This document shows positions 16,733 through 23,687 of a stretch of DNA of 33,441 nucleotides, one piece after another. The first letter of the stretch is position 1; each line of letters starts with the position of its first letter. The notes beneath the pieces were generated by a model. That model was not told the origin of the DNA and did no database searches. It was given only the letters and a program-made list of their open reading frames with translations. The translations under genes and the position numbers were made by a program. The DNA lies in the IMG/VR virus record IMGVR_UViG_3300028024_000021, positions 1 through 33,441 of that record. One strand, 5' to 3'. This DNA comes from a virus.

Positions 16733-16899
16733 CCTGCCTCCGGCAGACAGCGCATTTCGACAGACGCGCCATTTGCAGCGAGTACTGACCGCCTACCTTC
16801 GCGCCAGAAGTGAAACGCCAGTTCGTGCAACGATGGCGCGATCGCCGCGGAGTCGAATTCACCGTCGAACCACGTGTCGAATTCTTCACGCTCGCTCAC
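16729..16899 (-). CDS. Small hypothetical protein
   Basis: 56 aa with GTG start (16899) overlapping the upstream stop as GTGA. Its TGA overlaps the DUF1364-like ATG. It begins MSEREEFDTWFDGEFDSAAI and contains LAFHFWREGRRSVL. Short acidic proteins of this style precede nucleases in several Burkholderia phages, but no function is known. GC and codon use match the operon. Confidence 0.7.
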   Translation of the reverse strand: MSEREEFDTWFDGEFDSAAIAPSLHELAFHFWREGRRSVLAANGASVEMRCLPEAG

Positions 16900-17240
16900 G
16901 CGGCCGCCCTCCCGACCAACACCATTGCGTGCATTGCGGTGAACAGAACGTCGAGCGTGCTTGTCCGCGTCGCGAGCCGCGCCTTTTTCGCCAGATGCCT
17001 CGGGTTCGGCCGATAATCCGCCAGACGCGGGAAAGGTTTTCCAGTGAGCTGGAACGACGACCGATATTTGGACTCGCTTCGTTTGACGTGTCCGCTTTCC
17101 CTCAATGCCTGGAGCTTCTTTTTGACGCTGTCGTATGGGAAGCCAGTACCCTCGATGATGGTGGCGCTGGTCGATCCCGGATTGAGCATCAGGAACTCAC
17201 ATATCTGGCGCTGCTGCGCGCTCATTACCCGCTGACGCAT
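16896..17240 (-). CDS. Winged helix DNA-binding protein
   Basis: ATG at 17240 overlaps the previous TAA (TAATG); 114 aa. The N-terminal half is a clear winged-helix pattern: SAQQRQICEFLMLNPGSTSA, IIEGTGFPYDSVKKKLQALR, ESGHVKRSESKYRSSFQLTG. The C-terminal half is basic with a helical end (LDVLFTAMHAMVLVGRAAA). Probably a phage regulator, target unknown. Confidence 0.72.
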   Translation of the reverse strand: MRQRVMSAQQRQICEFLMLNPGSTSATIIEGTGFPYDSVKKKLQALRESGHVKRSESKYRSSFQLTGKPFPRLADYRPNPRHLAKKARLATRTSTLDVLFTAMHAMVLVGRAAA

Positions 17241-17806
17241 TACTTGATCTCCTTCACGGTGATTCCGTGCTTGTCGAGCATCTGCTTGCGCTTCTGGATG
17301 TATGCCCGGTTCTTTCGCGTCACCTCTGACTTGACGTCCTCCACGACCAGCTTGCCGTCGCGCATGTACGTGAAGTCGGCGACGTACTTGGAAGCGCGCT
17401 CCCACGTTCCGTCGTCGCGCTGCCGGCGCTCGGTCAACACGAACGGCACTTGCAACCGCAGATCGCTGATCAAGCCGGCCGCCTGTTGCTGCACGAGATG
17501 GAACCAATGTGACCGTTCGCGCTGGCTGTCGAATTTGATGCCGTCGTGCTCGCAACGTGTGTTGCGGTACTTCGGAGCTTTCTTCGGCGCCGTCAAGTTC
17601 GGCAAAACGGTGTACGTCGACGACGCCGGGGAAAACGGATCCGTCGGATCATCGAGCGCTGCCGTCTGCGGCGGGTTGCCGGTCAGTTCGTAGATGCGCC
17701 GTTGCGCCGTCGTCATGGTCGGTCGGGAGTCGTCGCGCACGCGCGCGGTGCCCACTGTCGTCGTGCCGGCCGGGACGACCATCGGCCAGGGTGCTCGCTT
17801 TCTCAT
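17240..17806 (-). CDS. DUF1064-like putative endonuclease
   Basis: ATG at 17806 overlaps the methyltransferase stop; 188 aa. Residues ~95-188 match DUF1064: KYRNTRCEHDGIKFDSQRER, HWFHLVQQ, YVADFTYMRDGKLVVEDVKS, followed by YIQKRKQMLDKHGITV. The D/E-x-K arrangement (ADFTY..LVVEDVKS) suggests a PD-(D/E)XK nuclease core. The first ~90 residues are variable and low in structure. A role in recombination or junction processing is plausible. Confidence 0.82.
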   Translation of the reverse strand: MRKRAPWPMVVPAGTTTVGTARVRDDSRPTMTTAQRRIYELTGNPPQTAALDDPTDPFSPASSTYTVLPNLTAPKKAPKYRNTRCEHDGIKFDSQRERSHWFHLVQQQAAGLISDLRLQVPFVLTERRQRDDGTWERASKYVADFTYMRDGKLVVEDVKSEVTRKNRAYIQKRKQMLDKHGITVKEIK

Positions 17807-18336
17807 GGCTGACCACCATCGGCGGCCTTCATGAAGACCAGCCAGTGCGTTAGCCCTTTGCGCCCGCTCAAGTGGCCGAACAGCGGGCGCACGCCGGTCA
17901 GCGCCAGAACCTCGCCGACCTTGACCTGCGTTTCGTTCCACTTGAAAACAAGCACGCCGTCCAGCGCTAGCACGCGAAAGCACTCGGCGAATCCGCGGCG
18001 CAGATCGTCGCGCCAATCATCCCCAAGCTTTCCGTATTTCGCAGCCAGCCAGCTCTTCGGCCCAGCGCGCACCAAGTGCGGCGGATCGAATGACACCAGC
18101 TTGAAAGTGCCGTCTTGATAGGGTAGCGCGCGAAAGTCCAGCATCACGTCAGGCTCGATGCTCAGGGTTCGCACGCCATTCTCGTTACCGTGCGATCGGT
18201 CAGTGACGGTCAGCGTCTCGCTTCGGCGGTCACCAAAGACCACGTCCGGATGCTGACGGTCGAGCCACATCATTCGGCTGCCGCAGCAGGCGTCCAAAAC
18301 TTTCTTTTCAACCGCTGTTTTGCGTCCGATGCTCAC
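17803..18336 (-). CDS. Putative SAM-dependent methyltransferase
   Basis: GTG at 18336 overlaps the upstream stop; 177 aa. VLDACCGS (residues 13-20) is the SAM-binding motif I-like region, and SFDPPHLVRAG (82-92) is a motif IV-like DPPH. Later LDGVLVFKWNETQVKVGEVL is a typical late strand-helix. It lacks a clear target-recognition domain. DNA is the likely substrate from context (modification against host restriction), but this is not proven. Confidence 0.75.
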   Translation of the reverse strand: MSIGRKTAVEKKVLDACCGSRMMWLDRQHPDVVFGDRRSETLTVTDRSHGNENGVRTLSIEPDVMLDFRALPYQDGTFKLVSFDPPHLVRAGPKSWLAAKYGKLGDDWRDDLRRGFAECFRVLALDGVLVFKWNETQVKVGEVLALTGVRPLFGHLSGRKGLTHWLVFMKAADGGQP

Positions 18337-19289
18337 GCGGCCTCCGCTTGCGCGACCTTCTCGCGCGGGATGTCGTTGAAGTAGGCGTACAGCTGGTCGT
18401 ATCGCTCTTCGCTCTCTCGCCCGACCGTGCGCAGCATGTCCTCCATCCACTCGCCCGGCCCTGCCGCCTTGAACACCCGAACCTTGAAGTGCATGAACGT
18501 CTCGCCGTCCTGTTGCTTGATGCGGTGTTGGGCGCCGCACGCCGCGATGCCGGTCGAGCTTTTCCACCAGTCGGCAGCCACGCCAGCCGAACTGGCCGCC
18601 GGCGAATCGCCTTTGACAGGGAACAAGCCGGTCCAGCCGCGCAGCACCGCTTCCTCGATAACCGCCTTGGCCTCGTGTCCGAGATCGCGCAACTTCGTCA
18701 GACGGCGGATCGACACGATCGCGGCGCCGCGCGTCCAAGGCGCATCCTTGGCTTTCGCCTCACGATGCTCGCACCACATGTCCCAATCCTCGAACGACAA
18801 CCACTCTGGCAGGTCCATGCTCTGAATTTCGACATGCAACGCAACTCGCGGCGCACGCCGCGCAGGTTGACGGTTCTCTGACGGTTCTCTTGATGGTTCT
18901 TTACGGTTAGACGGCATCTGGTGCGGGGGTGTGGTGCACGGCGTGCGGGGGTGTGGTGCATCTGGTGCGGGGGTAGCGGCACCTGCTGCACCGGTGCATT
19001 TCGTGCGGGGGTGTATATCCTGCTGGGGTGCATAAGATGCGGGGGTTACCGTGTAGCTGGTATGGCGTCCGTTGTTCCGGTTAGCCGTCACGATGCCGGC
19101 CTGCTCGAGCCACTTGATGGCGTTTTGCACAGCGCGCTCAGACGCGCAGCAGCGCTTGCTGATCGTCGGAATCGACGGCCAGCACACGCCGCTGTCGTTG
19201 GCGTTGTCCGCGAGCGAGATAAGCACGACCTTTTGCACAGGCGACATGCCCTGCAGCGGCCAGCACGCGGCCGAGATCATTGTGCTCAC
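18333..19289 (-). CDS. O-like replication initiator with in-gene repeats
   Basis: GTG at 19289 overlaps the preceding TGA; 318 aa. Residues ~10-75 are an HTH/winged-helix of the phage replication type (MSPVQKVVLISLADNANDSG, CWPSIPTISKRCCASERAVQ, WLEQAGIVTANRN). Residues ~85-130 are low complexity (HPRTKC, HPRTPCTTPPHQMP), encoded by the iteron array at 18921-19046. The C-terminal domain (SFEDWDMWCEHREAKAKDAP, HFKVRVFKAAGPGEWMEDML) may recruit helicase. In lambda O the origin also lies inside the gene. No DnaB or P-like loader is seen nearby. Confidence 0.72.
   Translation of the reverse strand: MSTMISAACWPLQGMSPVQKVVLISLADNANDSGVCWPSIPTISKRCCASERAVQNAIKWLEQAGIVTANRNNGRHTSYTVTPASYAPQQDIHPRTKCTGAAGAATPAPDAPHPRTPCTTPPHQMPSNRKEPSREPSENRQPARRAPRVALHVEIQSMDLPEWLSFEDWDMWCEHREAKAKDAPWTRGAAIVSIRRLTKLRDLGHEAKAVIEEAVLRGWTGLFPVKGDSPAASSAGVAADWWKSSTGIAACGAQHRIKQQDGETFMHFKVRVFKAAGPGEWMEDMLRTVGRESEERYDQLYAYFNDIPREKVAQAEAA
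18868..19050. other. Probable replication origin (iteron array inside O-like gene)
   Basis: On the plus strand GTGCGGGGGT occurs at 18921, 18943, 18965 (exactly 22 bp apart) and 19003, with a variant ATGCGGGGGT at 19037. The first two copies are identical over 18 bases. Beside them are three 11-base repeats TGACGGTTCTC/TGATGGTTCTT at 18868, 18879 and 18891. Phased iterons inside an initiator gene fit a lambda-type ori. No experimental support can be read from sequence. Confidence 0.6.
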
Positions 19290-19564
19290 GCATTGACCTC
19301 GATCGACAGACCCACCGTTTCATTCAGCACGCCGGTCGCCGCGCACTTCTGCTCGCCGCGGACCTGCAGCGTTTCGTCGTCGAGCAGCTCGCGCACGCGA
19401 CCGCACACGCTGGACAGGCGAAGGTTCGTGCGGTCGGCGATTTCCTGCCGCGTGAGTGTCAGGTGCTCGCTGTAGAACAGGTTGGTGATCATCTGCTTCT
19501 GCGTGCAGCGTTTCGTGCCGGTCACCGAGTCATAGCCAGCCAGTTGCGTGTGTGTGGAGCGCAT
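19286..19564 (-). CDS. Winged-helix transcription regulator-like protein
   Basis: 92 aa; ATG overlaps the upstream stop as ATGA. QKQMITNLFYSEHLTLTRQE and IADRTNLRLSSVCGRVREL form a helix-turn-helix with a short wing (DDETLQVRGEQK). It probably regulates replication genes or acts with the O-like protein; unproven. Confidence 0.7.
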   Translation of the reverse strand: MRSTHTQLAGYDSVTGTKRCTQKQMITNLFYSEHLTLTRQEIADRTNLRLSSVCGRVRELLDDETLQVRGEQKCAATGVLNETVGLSIEVNA

Positions 19565-20160
19565 CAGGACACCTTGCGGAGTTCGGGTTGGGTGGTCTCG
19601 CCAGTCTTCGAAATCGCCGATTCAACGACTCGCAGCGTGCGTTGCTTCACACGGATGTCATCGACCAGGCTGCCGTGAAGGCGAGGCAACTCGCCGGGGT
19701 CGACGCCGTCGAGTAAGGCGGCCGCGTCGGCTTCGGTGCGGTGGTTGGCGTGCATGACGGTCTGCACGAGGTCGTGAACGTCGAGCTGCGCATTGATGTC
19801 GTTGTGCCGAGCGCGCGCCGCGCAATCGATCTCCGCGAGGATTTCATTCAGAAGATCGACGCGCCGCTCGATAGGGAGTGCGGCCAGAATCGAGTTCTCA
19901 AAGTTCGCCGGCATCAGGTTGTTGTCTTTGGACTCGTCGTCCAGCCAGCGCCAGATGCGATCGGCGTGGTTCTTCTGCGTGGTGTAGACGTCCGCGCTGC
20001 GTTCGAAAACGATCACGCCGGAAAGGTGGCCGCCGATGCGCTCGTGCGCCGCGACGATCTCCGCCGCGGCCGTTTCGCGACTCCAGCTTTGCGACTTGCG
20101 CCACGCTGCGACGTGGTCGCGGATGATTTGGATTCTGGACTTGTGCGAACTGTCTCGCAT
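19564..20160 (-). CDS. YdaT-like phage regulatory protein
   Basis: 198 aa, ATG at 20160, upstream of the HTH gene with stop/start overlap. The first ~110 residues (IQIIRDHVAAWRKSQSWSRE, VYTTQKNHADRIWRWLDDES, LMPANFENSILAALPIERRV) resemble the YdaT/CII-region family found beside YdaS-like Cro proteins. The rest is helical. It probably governs the lytic-lysogenic decision or is toxic to the host; family assignment is moderate. Confidence 0.62.
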   Translation of the reverse strand: MRDSSHKSRIQIIRDHVAAWRKSQSWSRETAAAEIVAAHERIGGHLSGVIVFERSADVYTTQKNHADRIWRWLDDESKDNNLMPANFENSILAALPIERRVDLLNEILAEIDCAARARHNDINAQLDVHDLVQTVMHANHRTEADAAALLDGVDPGELPRLHGSLVDDIRVKQRTLRVVESAISKTGETTQPELRKVS

Positions 20161-20301
20161 GCTCTGGCACTCTTTGTTGGCTACAGTGTCATCGTGCGAT
20201 TAGTACTGCTTATCCGCCGCACAGACCTCTGGGGAAGGAAATGAAAACAACTCTGTTTGACATCTACGCTACGGGAACCACATCGAAGGATCGCGCCTCG
20301 G

Positions 20302-20469
20302 TCACTTCGCTTTTGCTGCTAGCGGCGCTGCAGCCGCTTTCAGTGCCTCAAACTGCTTCGTCAGTTCATCGCGAGCAGTGTCGTATTCGCCCGGATGGCG
20401 CGCGCCGCGCACGGCAATCGCGCACAGCGCATCGCGGATCTGCTTCTGTTCGGTTGCTGTAAGCGCCAT
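20302..20469 (-). CDS. Small hypothetical protein
   Basis: 55 aa, ATG at 20469, one base after the Cro-like stop. It begins MALTATEQKQIRDALCAIAV and ends in an Ala/Lys-rich helix (LKAAAAPLAAKAK). Amphipathic and probably fully helical. Encoded in the cro transcript. Function unknown. Confidence 0.62.
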   Translation of the reverse strand: MALTATEQKQIRDALCAIAVRGARHPGEYDTARDELTKQFEALKAAAAPLAAKAK

Positions 20470-20470
20470 G

Positions 20471-20680
20471 CTAAGCAGCCCTCTCGGCAATCGCGTTGGT
20501 CAGGAAGATGTCGGGCCGAGCGAGCCGGACACCTGCGGGAATACCCCGCACCTTCCAGTTTTGGACGCGCTGGGTGCCGCCGTCTGGATCGAATCCGAGC
20601 AACTTGGCGAGTTTGGCGGGACCGCCGAGGCTCTCAATCAGCCGGCGGTCGGCATCGACAGTGAAGGTGGCGGGGTTCAT
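20471..20680 (-). CDS. Cro/YdaS-like repressor
   Basis: ATG at 20680; 69 aa. LIESLGGPAKLAKLLGFDPD and GTQRVQNWKVRGIPAGVRLA form the YdaS/Cro helix-turn-helix. It is divergent from the CI-type gene, so it is the likely lytic repressor. The promoter at 20689-20717 puts the transcript start at about 20682, so the mRNA is probably leaderless. No Shine-Dalgarno sequence is seen, which agrees. Confidence 0.82.
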   Translation of the reverse strand: MNPATFTVDADRRLIESLGGPAKLAKLLGFDPDGGTQRVQNWKVRGIPAGVRLARPDIFLTNAIAERAA

Positions 20681-20688
20681 GGGTTGCA

Positions 20689-20717
20689 ATTAAACACCAC
20701 GTTTAGTTTTAACGCAA
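20689..20717 (-). promoter_or_regulatory. Promoter of the left early operon (PR-like)
   Basis: On the minus strand TTGCGT (20717-20712), 17-base spacer, TTTAAT (20694-20689). The -10 overlaps operator O1. The geometry is the same as the promoter at 23685-23713. Transcription would start 2-4 bases before the cro ATG. Confidence 0.65.
20691..20705. promoter_or_regulatory. Operator O1, TAAAC-N5-GTTTA
   Basis: Perfect palindrome TAAAC-ACCAC-GTTTA over the -10 of the cro promoter. The same 15-base pattern occurs at 23697-23711 and nearly at 23673-23687, so it is probably bound by the CI-type repressor or Cro. It explains control of both early operons from one regulator. Confidence 0.65.
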
Positions 20718-20720
20718 GCA

Positions 20721-20740
20721 GTTCAAACACCTTGTTGAAC
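20721..20740. promoter_or_regulatory. Second palindrome in the immunity region
   Basis: GTTCAA (20721-20726) and TTGAAC (20735-20740) form a perfect 6-bp inverted repeat, midway between cro and the repressor gene. It differs from the TAAAC type and may be a site for the second DNA-binding domain of the repressor. That link is speculative. Confidence 0.45.
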
Positions 20741-20753
20741 AACAAAACGTTTA
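20739..20753. promoter_or_regulatory. Weak operator O2 (half-conserved)
   Basis: ACAAC-AAAAC-GTTTA keeps the right half-site and shares the 12-mer AACAAAACGTTT with the operator at 23673-23687. It lies just upstream of the repressor gene, where autoregulation would act. Its centre is 48 bp from O1, twice the 24-bp spacing of the distant pair. Confidence 0.45.
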
Positions 20754-20785
20754 CTTCAGCGACCATTGCGCGCATGCACGCGACA

Positions 20786-21766
20786 ATGGAACGGTTATAT
20801 GAAGCCGCCCGTCTCCTCCACCAAATAGAGGGGCCGGCGAAGCTCGCCAATTTTTTAAACATTTCGGAGCAACTGGTTAATAACTGGCAACGCCGCGGCA
20901 TCTCGAAAGGAGGGATGCTTGAGGCGCAAAAGAAGATTGGTTGCAGTGCCACATGGCTAGAAACCGGCGAGCCGCCGATGATGGCCGCGAGTGTCGCGGC
21001 ACCCCATCATGTCCGCACCGAGTCTGATTCGCCGAAGAGCGACCGAAAGAAAGCAGTAATCAAACCGCAGACTGAATCAGGCCGCGATACACTGCCTGCC
21101 GGGGAAACTTCCGTGCACCGTCTGCGCAGGGCTCTCAGCGATAAGGAAGTGTCGCCGCCCGAGCTGGCGTCCGTTGCGGGTATTGGCGTTGAAACGGCAG
21201 CACTCTGGCTCGGCGGTATTGGCCCCGATATTTCAATGGTTCAAGCCGTCGCGATACAGAATACCTATGGCGTGAATTCGGTGTGGCTGCTTAAGGGCAA
21301 GGGAGAGCCCGGCGTGGCCGTACGGTACGCGGATGCGTTCGACCCGATCACGAATCTTAAATGGCAAGGCGTGCCAGTGGTGGGGTTTGCTCAATTGGGC
21401 GATAACGGACATTTTGTTGACATCGATTACCCCGTCGGTTATGGCGAGGGATTCGTTGCCGCACCGACAGAGGACAAAGACGCGTATGCTCTACGCTGCG
21501 TCGGCGACTCAATGCGCCCACGAATTAAGGACAGGGAATTCGTGGTTGTTGAGCCAAACCATATGATCGAGCCAGGCGACGAGGTTCTAGTCAAATCAAA
21601 AGATGGTCGAGTAATGGTGAAGGAGTTTCTTTACGAGCGCGCAGGCAGGGTTCACCTCATCTCTGTTAATGAAACGCACGCACCGATCGCGATCGACAAA
21701 GACAATATCGAGAAGATGCACTACGTGGGCTGGATCGCGAAGCCGTCCGCGTGGAGACCAGGCTAA
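20786..21766 (+). CDS. CI-type repressor with two HTH domains and S24 peptidase
   Basis: ATG at 20786 gives 326 aa; an ATG at 20774 is also possible. Residues ~5-52 (LHQIEGPAKLANFLNISEQL, VNNWQRRGIS) are one HTH. Residues ~108-170 (VHRLRRALSDKEVSPPELAS, TAALWLGG, NSVWLLKGKG) look like a second. The C-terminal half is a LexA/S24 peptidase: VGFAQLGDNG, GDSMRPRI with Ser242, and GRVMVKEF with Lys279. It should hold lysogeny and self-cleave on the SOS signal. The two-HTH layout is unusual for CI proteins. Confidence 0.85.
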   Translation: MERLYEAARLLHQIEGPAKLANFLNISEQLVNNWQRRGISKGGMLEAQKKIGCSATWLETGEPPMMAASVAAPHHVRTESDSPKSDRKKAVIKPQTESGRDTLPAGETSVHRLRRALSDKEVSPPELASVAGIGVETAALWLGGIGPDISMVQAVAIQNTYGVNSVWLLKGKGEPGVAVRYADAFDPITNLKWQGVPVVGFAQLGDNGHFVDIDYPVGYGEGFVAAPTEDKDAYALRCVGDSMRPRIKDREFVVVEPNHMIEPGDEVLVKSKDGRVMVKEFLYERAGRVHLISVNETHAPIAIDKDNIEKMHYVGWIAKPSAWRPG

Positions 21767-21818
21767 AAATTTCTGTCCTCGTGGGAAAGCACTACGAGAC
21801 CACTGATTCGGGGAAGTT

Positions 21819-22067
21819 ATGCGCGTTGACTCAAATTTGGGCGGAACTCCCGCGACTCAGACCGCGCGCGAGCGAGGCGGCCACTATGCCGGTGGTCCCG
21901 GTTCTTCCCACAACAGCGATCATCCACCAGCGCGCGCGCCTAGGACCACTGTGGCAGGCGAATCCGCCTGGACGCGCGCCGCGCCAGCACTCGACGAACT
22001 CCATGCAAAGTTCGGTAGTGCACATTGGCGACAACCCGGCTCAAGTTTCGCCTTGAAGATCCGATAA
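21819..22067 (+). CDS. Possible small protein in the gap after the repressor (weak)
   Basis: The 326 bases between the repressor and the toxin-like gene hold one 82-codon frame with GGGGAAG upstream of its ATG and strong third-position GC. The product is Gly/Pro/Ala/Arg-rich, mostly disordered, with a short helix near the end (ALDELHAKFGSAHW). No family. It could equally be chance in a GC-rich sequence. Nothing else is seen in this gap apart from the promoter at 22053-22082. Confidence 0.3.
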   Translation: MRVDSNLGGTPATQTARERGGHYAGGPGSSHNSDHPPARAPRTTVAGESAWTRAAPALDELHAKFGSAHWRQPGSSFALKIR

Positions 22068-22082
22068 ACCAATATATATACT
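22053..22082 (+). promoter_or_regulatory. Promoter of toxin/antitoxin-like unit
   Basis: TTGAAG (22053-22058), 18-base spacer, TATACT (22077-22082), in an AT-rich tract unlike its surroundings. The start would fall near 22089, 3-5 bases before the GTG at 22093. No ribosome site is present, so a leaderless transcript is likely. Confidence 0.55.
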
Positions 22083-22092
22083 GTGTGATATA

Positions 22093-22542
22093 GTGCCTGG
22101 CCTCTCATACGTCGAAGTTGTCGACCGCGACCTTGATCTGATTGAGGCTTCGTCGCCGCAGGATGCAGACGACATTCGGGCATTTTTGCAGCATCTGGAA
22201 GAGTCGGAAGAATTGTTAGATCGGCTATCGAGTTGGCACTACGAGCATACGCACGCGGATCCGCAGTTCGATTGCAAGGCTATTCGTTCGTTGCAGGAAC
22301 GCGGGTACAACGTGTACCGCATGAAAGCTCTGAGATTGGAGTGGTCTCGACGTTACTATCGGATCATCTATGCGTACGACGTCGAGTATGACGATTTCAT
22401 CGTGCTAGCAATCGTTCAACGCTTGACTGATTGCACGCCGGCGAACCAAAGAGAACACAGCTACGACTATGAACGTAATCATCCAACAACACGACGAATC
22501 TGCGACGAGTACGAACGGCTCGGCCTTCCTGTTCGGCATTGA
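22093..22542 (+). CDS. HigB/ParE-superfamily-like toxin (putative)
   Basis: GTG start; 149 aa. The core FDCKAIRSLQERGYNVYRMK, RRYYRIIYAYDVEYDDFIVL and AIVQR is a compact alpha/beta RelE-fold pattern with basic residues on the last strands. It continues into a helical tail (YDYERNHPTTRRICDEYERL). The next gene is an Xre-type HTH protein, as in higBA operons (toxin first). The tail is longer than in most HigB toxins. Toxicity is inferred. Confidence 0.65.
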   Translation: MPGLSYVEVVDRDLDLIEASSPQDADDIRAFLQHLEESEELLDRLSSWHYEHTHADPQFDCKAIRSLQERGYNVYRMKALRLEWSRRYYRIIYAYDVEYDDFIVLAIVQRLTDCTPANQREHSYDYERNHPTTRRICDEYERLGLPVRH

Positions 22543-22972
22543 CGCGCGCGATGTGGGCGCGCAGATTGAGACGTCACCGGCCCTTGAAGTCGCCCCTGCC
22601 GCGGAAATGAAGACCCTGCGTCCGAGGCGACCGGGCACCAACTCGCTGTCTGAGACGATCGGCCGGCGCGAACACACGGACCCGGGATTCGCACGACGGA
22701 TGCATGCAGCTCGAATTCGAGTCGGATCACAGATATATGCTGATCAACCGGACTCGCTTGCGGCGCTTCGACTCGCGCGAGGTCTCTCGCAGTCTTCGCT
22801 CGCGGTGACTTTAGGTACAAGTCAGTCCCATGTGGCAAAGATCGAGACGGGAAAGGTAAAGATTCAGTTCCTGACTGCAACGCTGCTCGCCGATGCGCTC
22901 CGTGTAAGTCTGGACCAACTAAGGCCGCTTATCGAGAACGCACTGGCGGCGCCAATGGCTCAGGGCAAATGA
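22469..22972 (+). CDS. Xre-family antitoxin-like protein (HigA-type)
   Basis: ATG at 22469 overlaps the toxin gene by 74 bp and has GAGAAC upstream; 167 aa. A later ATG at 22607 (121 aa) is possible. Residues ~97-150 are an Xre HTH: LAALRLARGLSQSSLAVTLG, TSQSHVAKIETGK, TLLADALRVSLDQL. The N-terminal part is probably the disordered toxin-binding arm. It should neutralise and autoregulate the unit. Confidence 0.72.
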   Translation: MNVIIQQHDESATSTNGSAFLFGIDARDVGAQIETSPALEVAPAAEMKTLRPRRPGTNSLSETIGRREHTDPGFARRMHAARIRVGSQIYADQPDSLAALRLARGLSQSSLAVTLGTSQSHVAKIETGKVKIQFLTATLLADALRVSLDQLRPLIENALAAPMAQGK

Positions 22973-23421
22973 ACAGACACGCCTATTCAATATTTTGCGA
23001 TGACATCCGCTTCGAGCAAGGCGGGAAGACATCGTTTATGGGAATCTATAACAGCGATTTAATCGTTCCGCACAATCCTTTTGTTATTCCAAAACTATCG
23101 ATTATCACGTCCGTGGTAACGCCAATTGAGCGGCCGTTTTTGGACCTAACTGTTCAAGTACTGCAAAATGGCGTAGTCATTCAGGAACAGATCATGCCGG
23201 ACAACGCAGGTGTTGCTCTCGCGGAGCAGATAGTTGCAAACAACCAGAGTGACGAGCCGTATATAGCGTATTCCATCGGTGTTTTCATCGCGCTTACGTC
23301 TTTTGTGATCGGCAGCAACTCAACACTTAAAGTAATCGCCAGATCAGAAGGCGAAGAAATTAACGCTGGACGCTTGAACGTGCGGGTCGCCAAGCATGGC
23401 GAGCGGCCGCCGGGGTTATAG
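22969..23421 (+). CDS. Conserved hypothetical protein, third gene of the unit
   Basis: ATG overlaps the antitoxin stop as ATGA; 150 aa. It begins MNRHAYSIFCDDIRFEQGGK and continues SFMGIYNSDLIV, a pattern like the DUF6941-type family (recalled, not verified). Mostly beta, no membrane segment. GC is lower than the rest of the window, suggesting separate acquisition with the toxin-like genes. Its link to toxin function is unknown. Confidence 0.68.
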   Translation: MNRHAYSIFCDDIRFEQGGKTSFMGIYNSDLIVPHNPFVIPKLSIITSVVTPIERPFLDLTVQVLQNGVVIQEQIMPDNAGVALAEQIVANNQSDEPYIAYSIGVFIALTSFVIGSNSTLKVIARSEGEEINAGRLNVRVAKHGERPPGL

Positions 23422-23440
23422 TTCAAGAATTACGGTAGCC

Positions 23441-23467
23441 AAGCCCGCCTCACGCGGGCTTTTTTTC
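23441..23467 (+). terminator. Intrinsic terminator
   Basis: Stem AGCCCGC (23442-23448), 5-base loop, GCGGGCT (23454-23460), followed by seven T. A classic terminator for the rightward toxin-like unit. It isolates it from the promoter at 23685. Confidence 0.88.
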
Positions 23468-23512
23468 GCCCAATAAAGAGCCATAGGCACAGCTGCGGCT
23501 CAAACACAGGTA

Positions 23513-23676
23513 TTCGCCTGCATCAATCGCCACATAAATCGCTCATGCAAGAGAGCGGCGGCGACCGAGGTCAGCACGGTGAAGTTCTGGTCCGTGAACC
23601 TAGCTGCGCTTGCGCCAACCGATCTCTGAAGCCGGCGCACATCTCGTCAAGCGGGATGTGAATTCCCCAGAATAAA
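23513..23676 (-). pseudogene. Degenerate minus-strand gene fragment
   Basis: In the 330-base gene-free stretch 23422-23752, the minus strand reads protein-like in two frames. FWGIHIPLDEMCAGFRDRLA runs from about 23676 to 23600. A one-base shift then gives RFTDQNFTVLTSVAAALLHE and RFMWRLMQANTCV to a stop near 23513. Together they look like the tail of a small phage/host protein broken by a frameshift and cut at the operator. No intact start exists. Confidence 0.4.
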
Positions 23677-23687
23677 CAAAACGTTTG
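23673..23687. promoter_or_regulatory. Operator O3, TAAAC-AAAAC-GTTTG
   Basis: Nine of ten half-site bases match O1. It overlaps the -35 (23685-23690) of the right operon promoter. The N5 and right half are identical to O2 near the repressor gene over the 12-mer AACAAAACGTTT. Confidence 0.62.

Noticed and set aside
18921-19046. Repeat array as a possible CRISPR
   Set aside because: Units are 22 bp apart without unique spacers and lie within a coding frame; fits iterons.
20241-20462. Plus-strand frame with a strong GGGGAAGGAA site before ATG
   Set aside because: After about 20 codons the product becomes the complement of the 55-aa minus gene and has no recognisable fold. The ribosome-like site may be chance, but it is the most tempting of the rejected frames.
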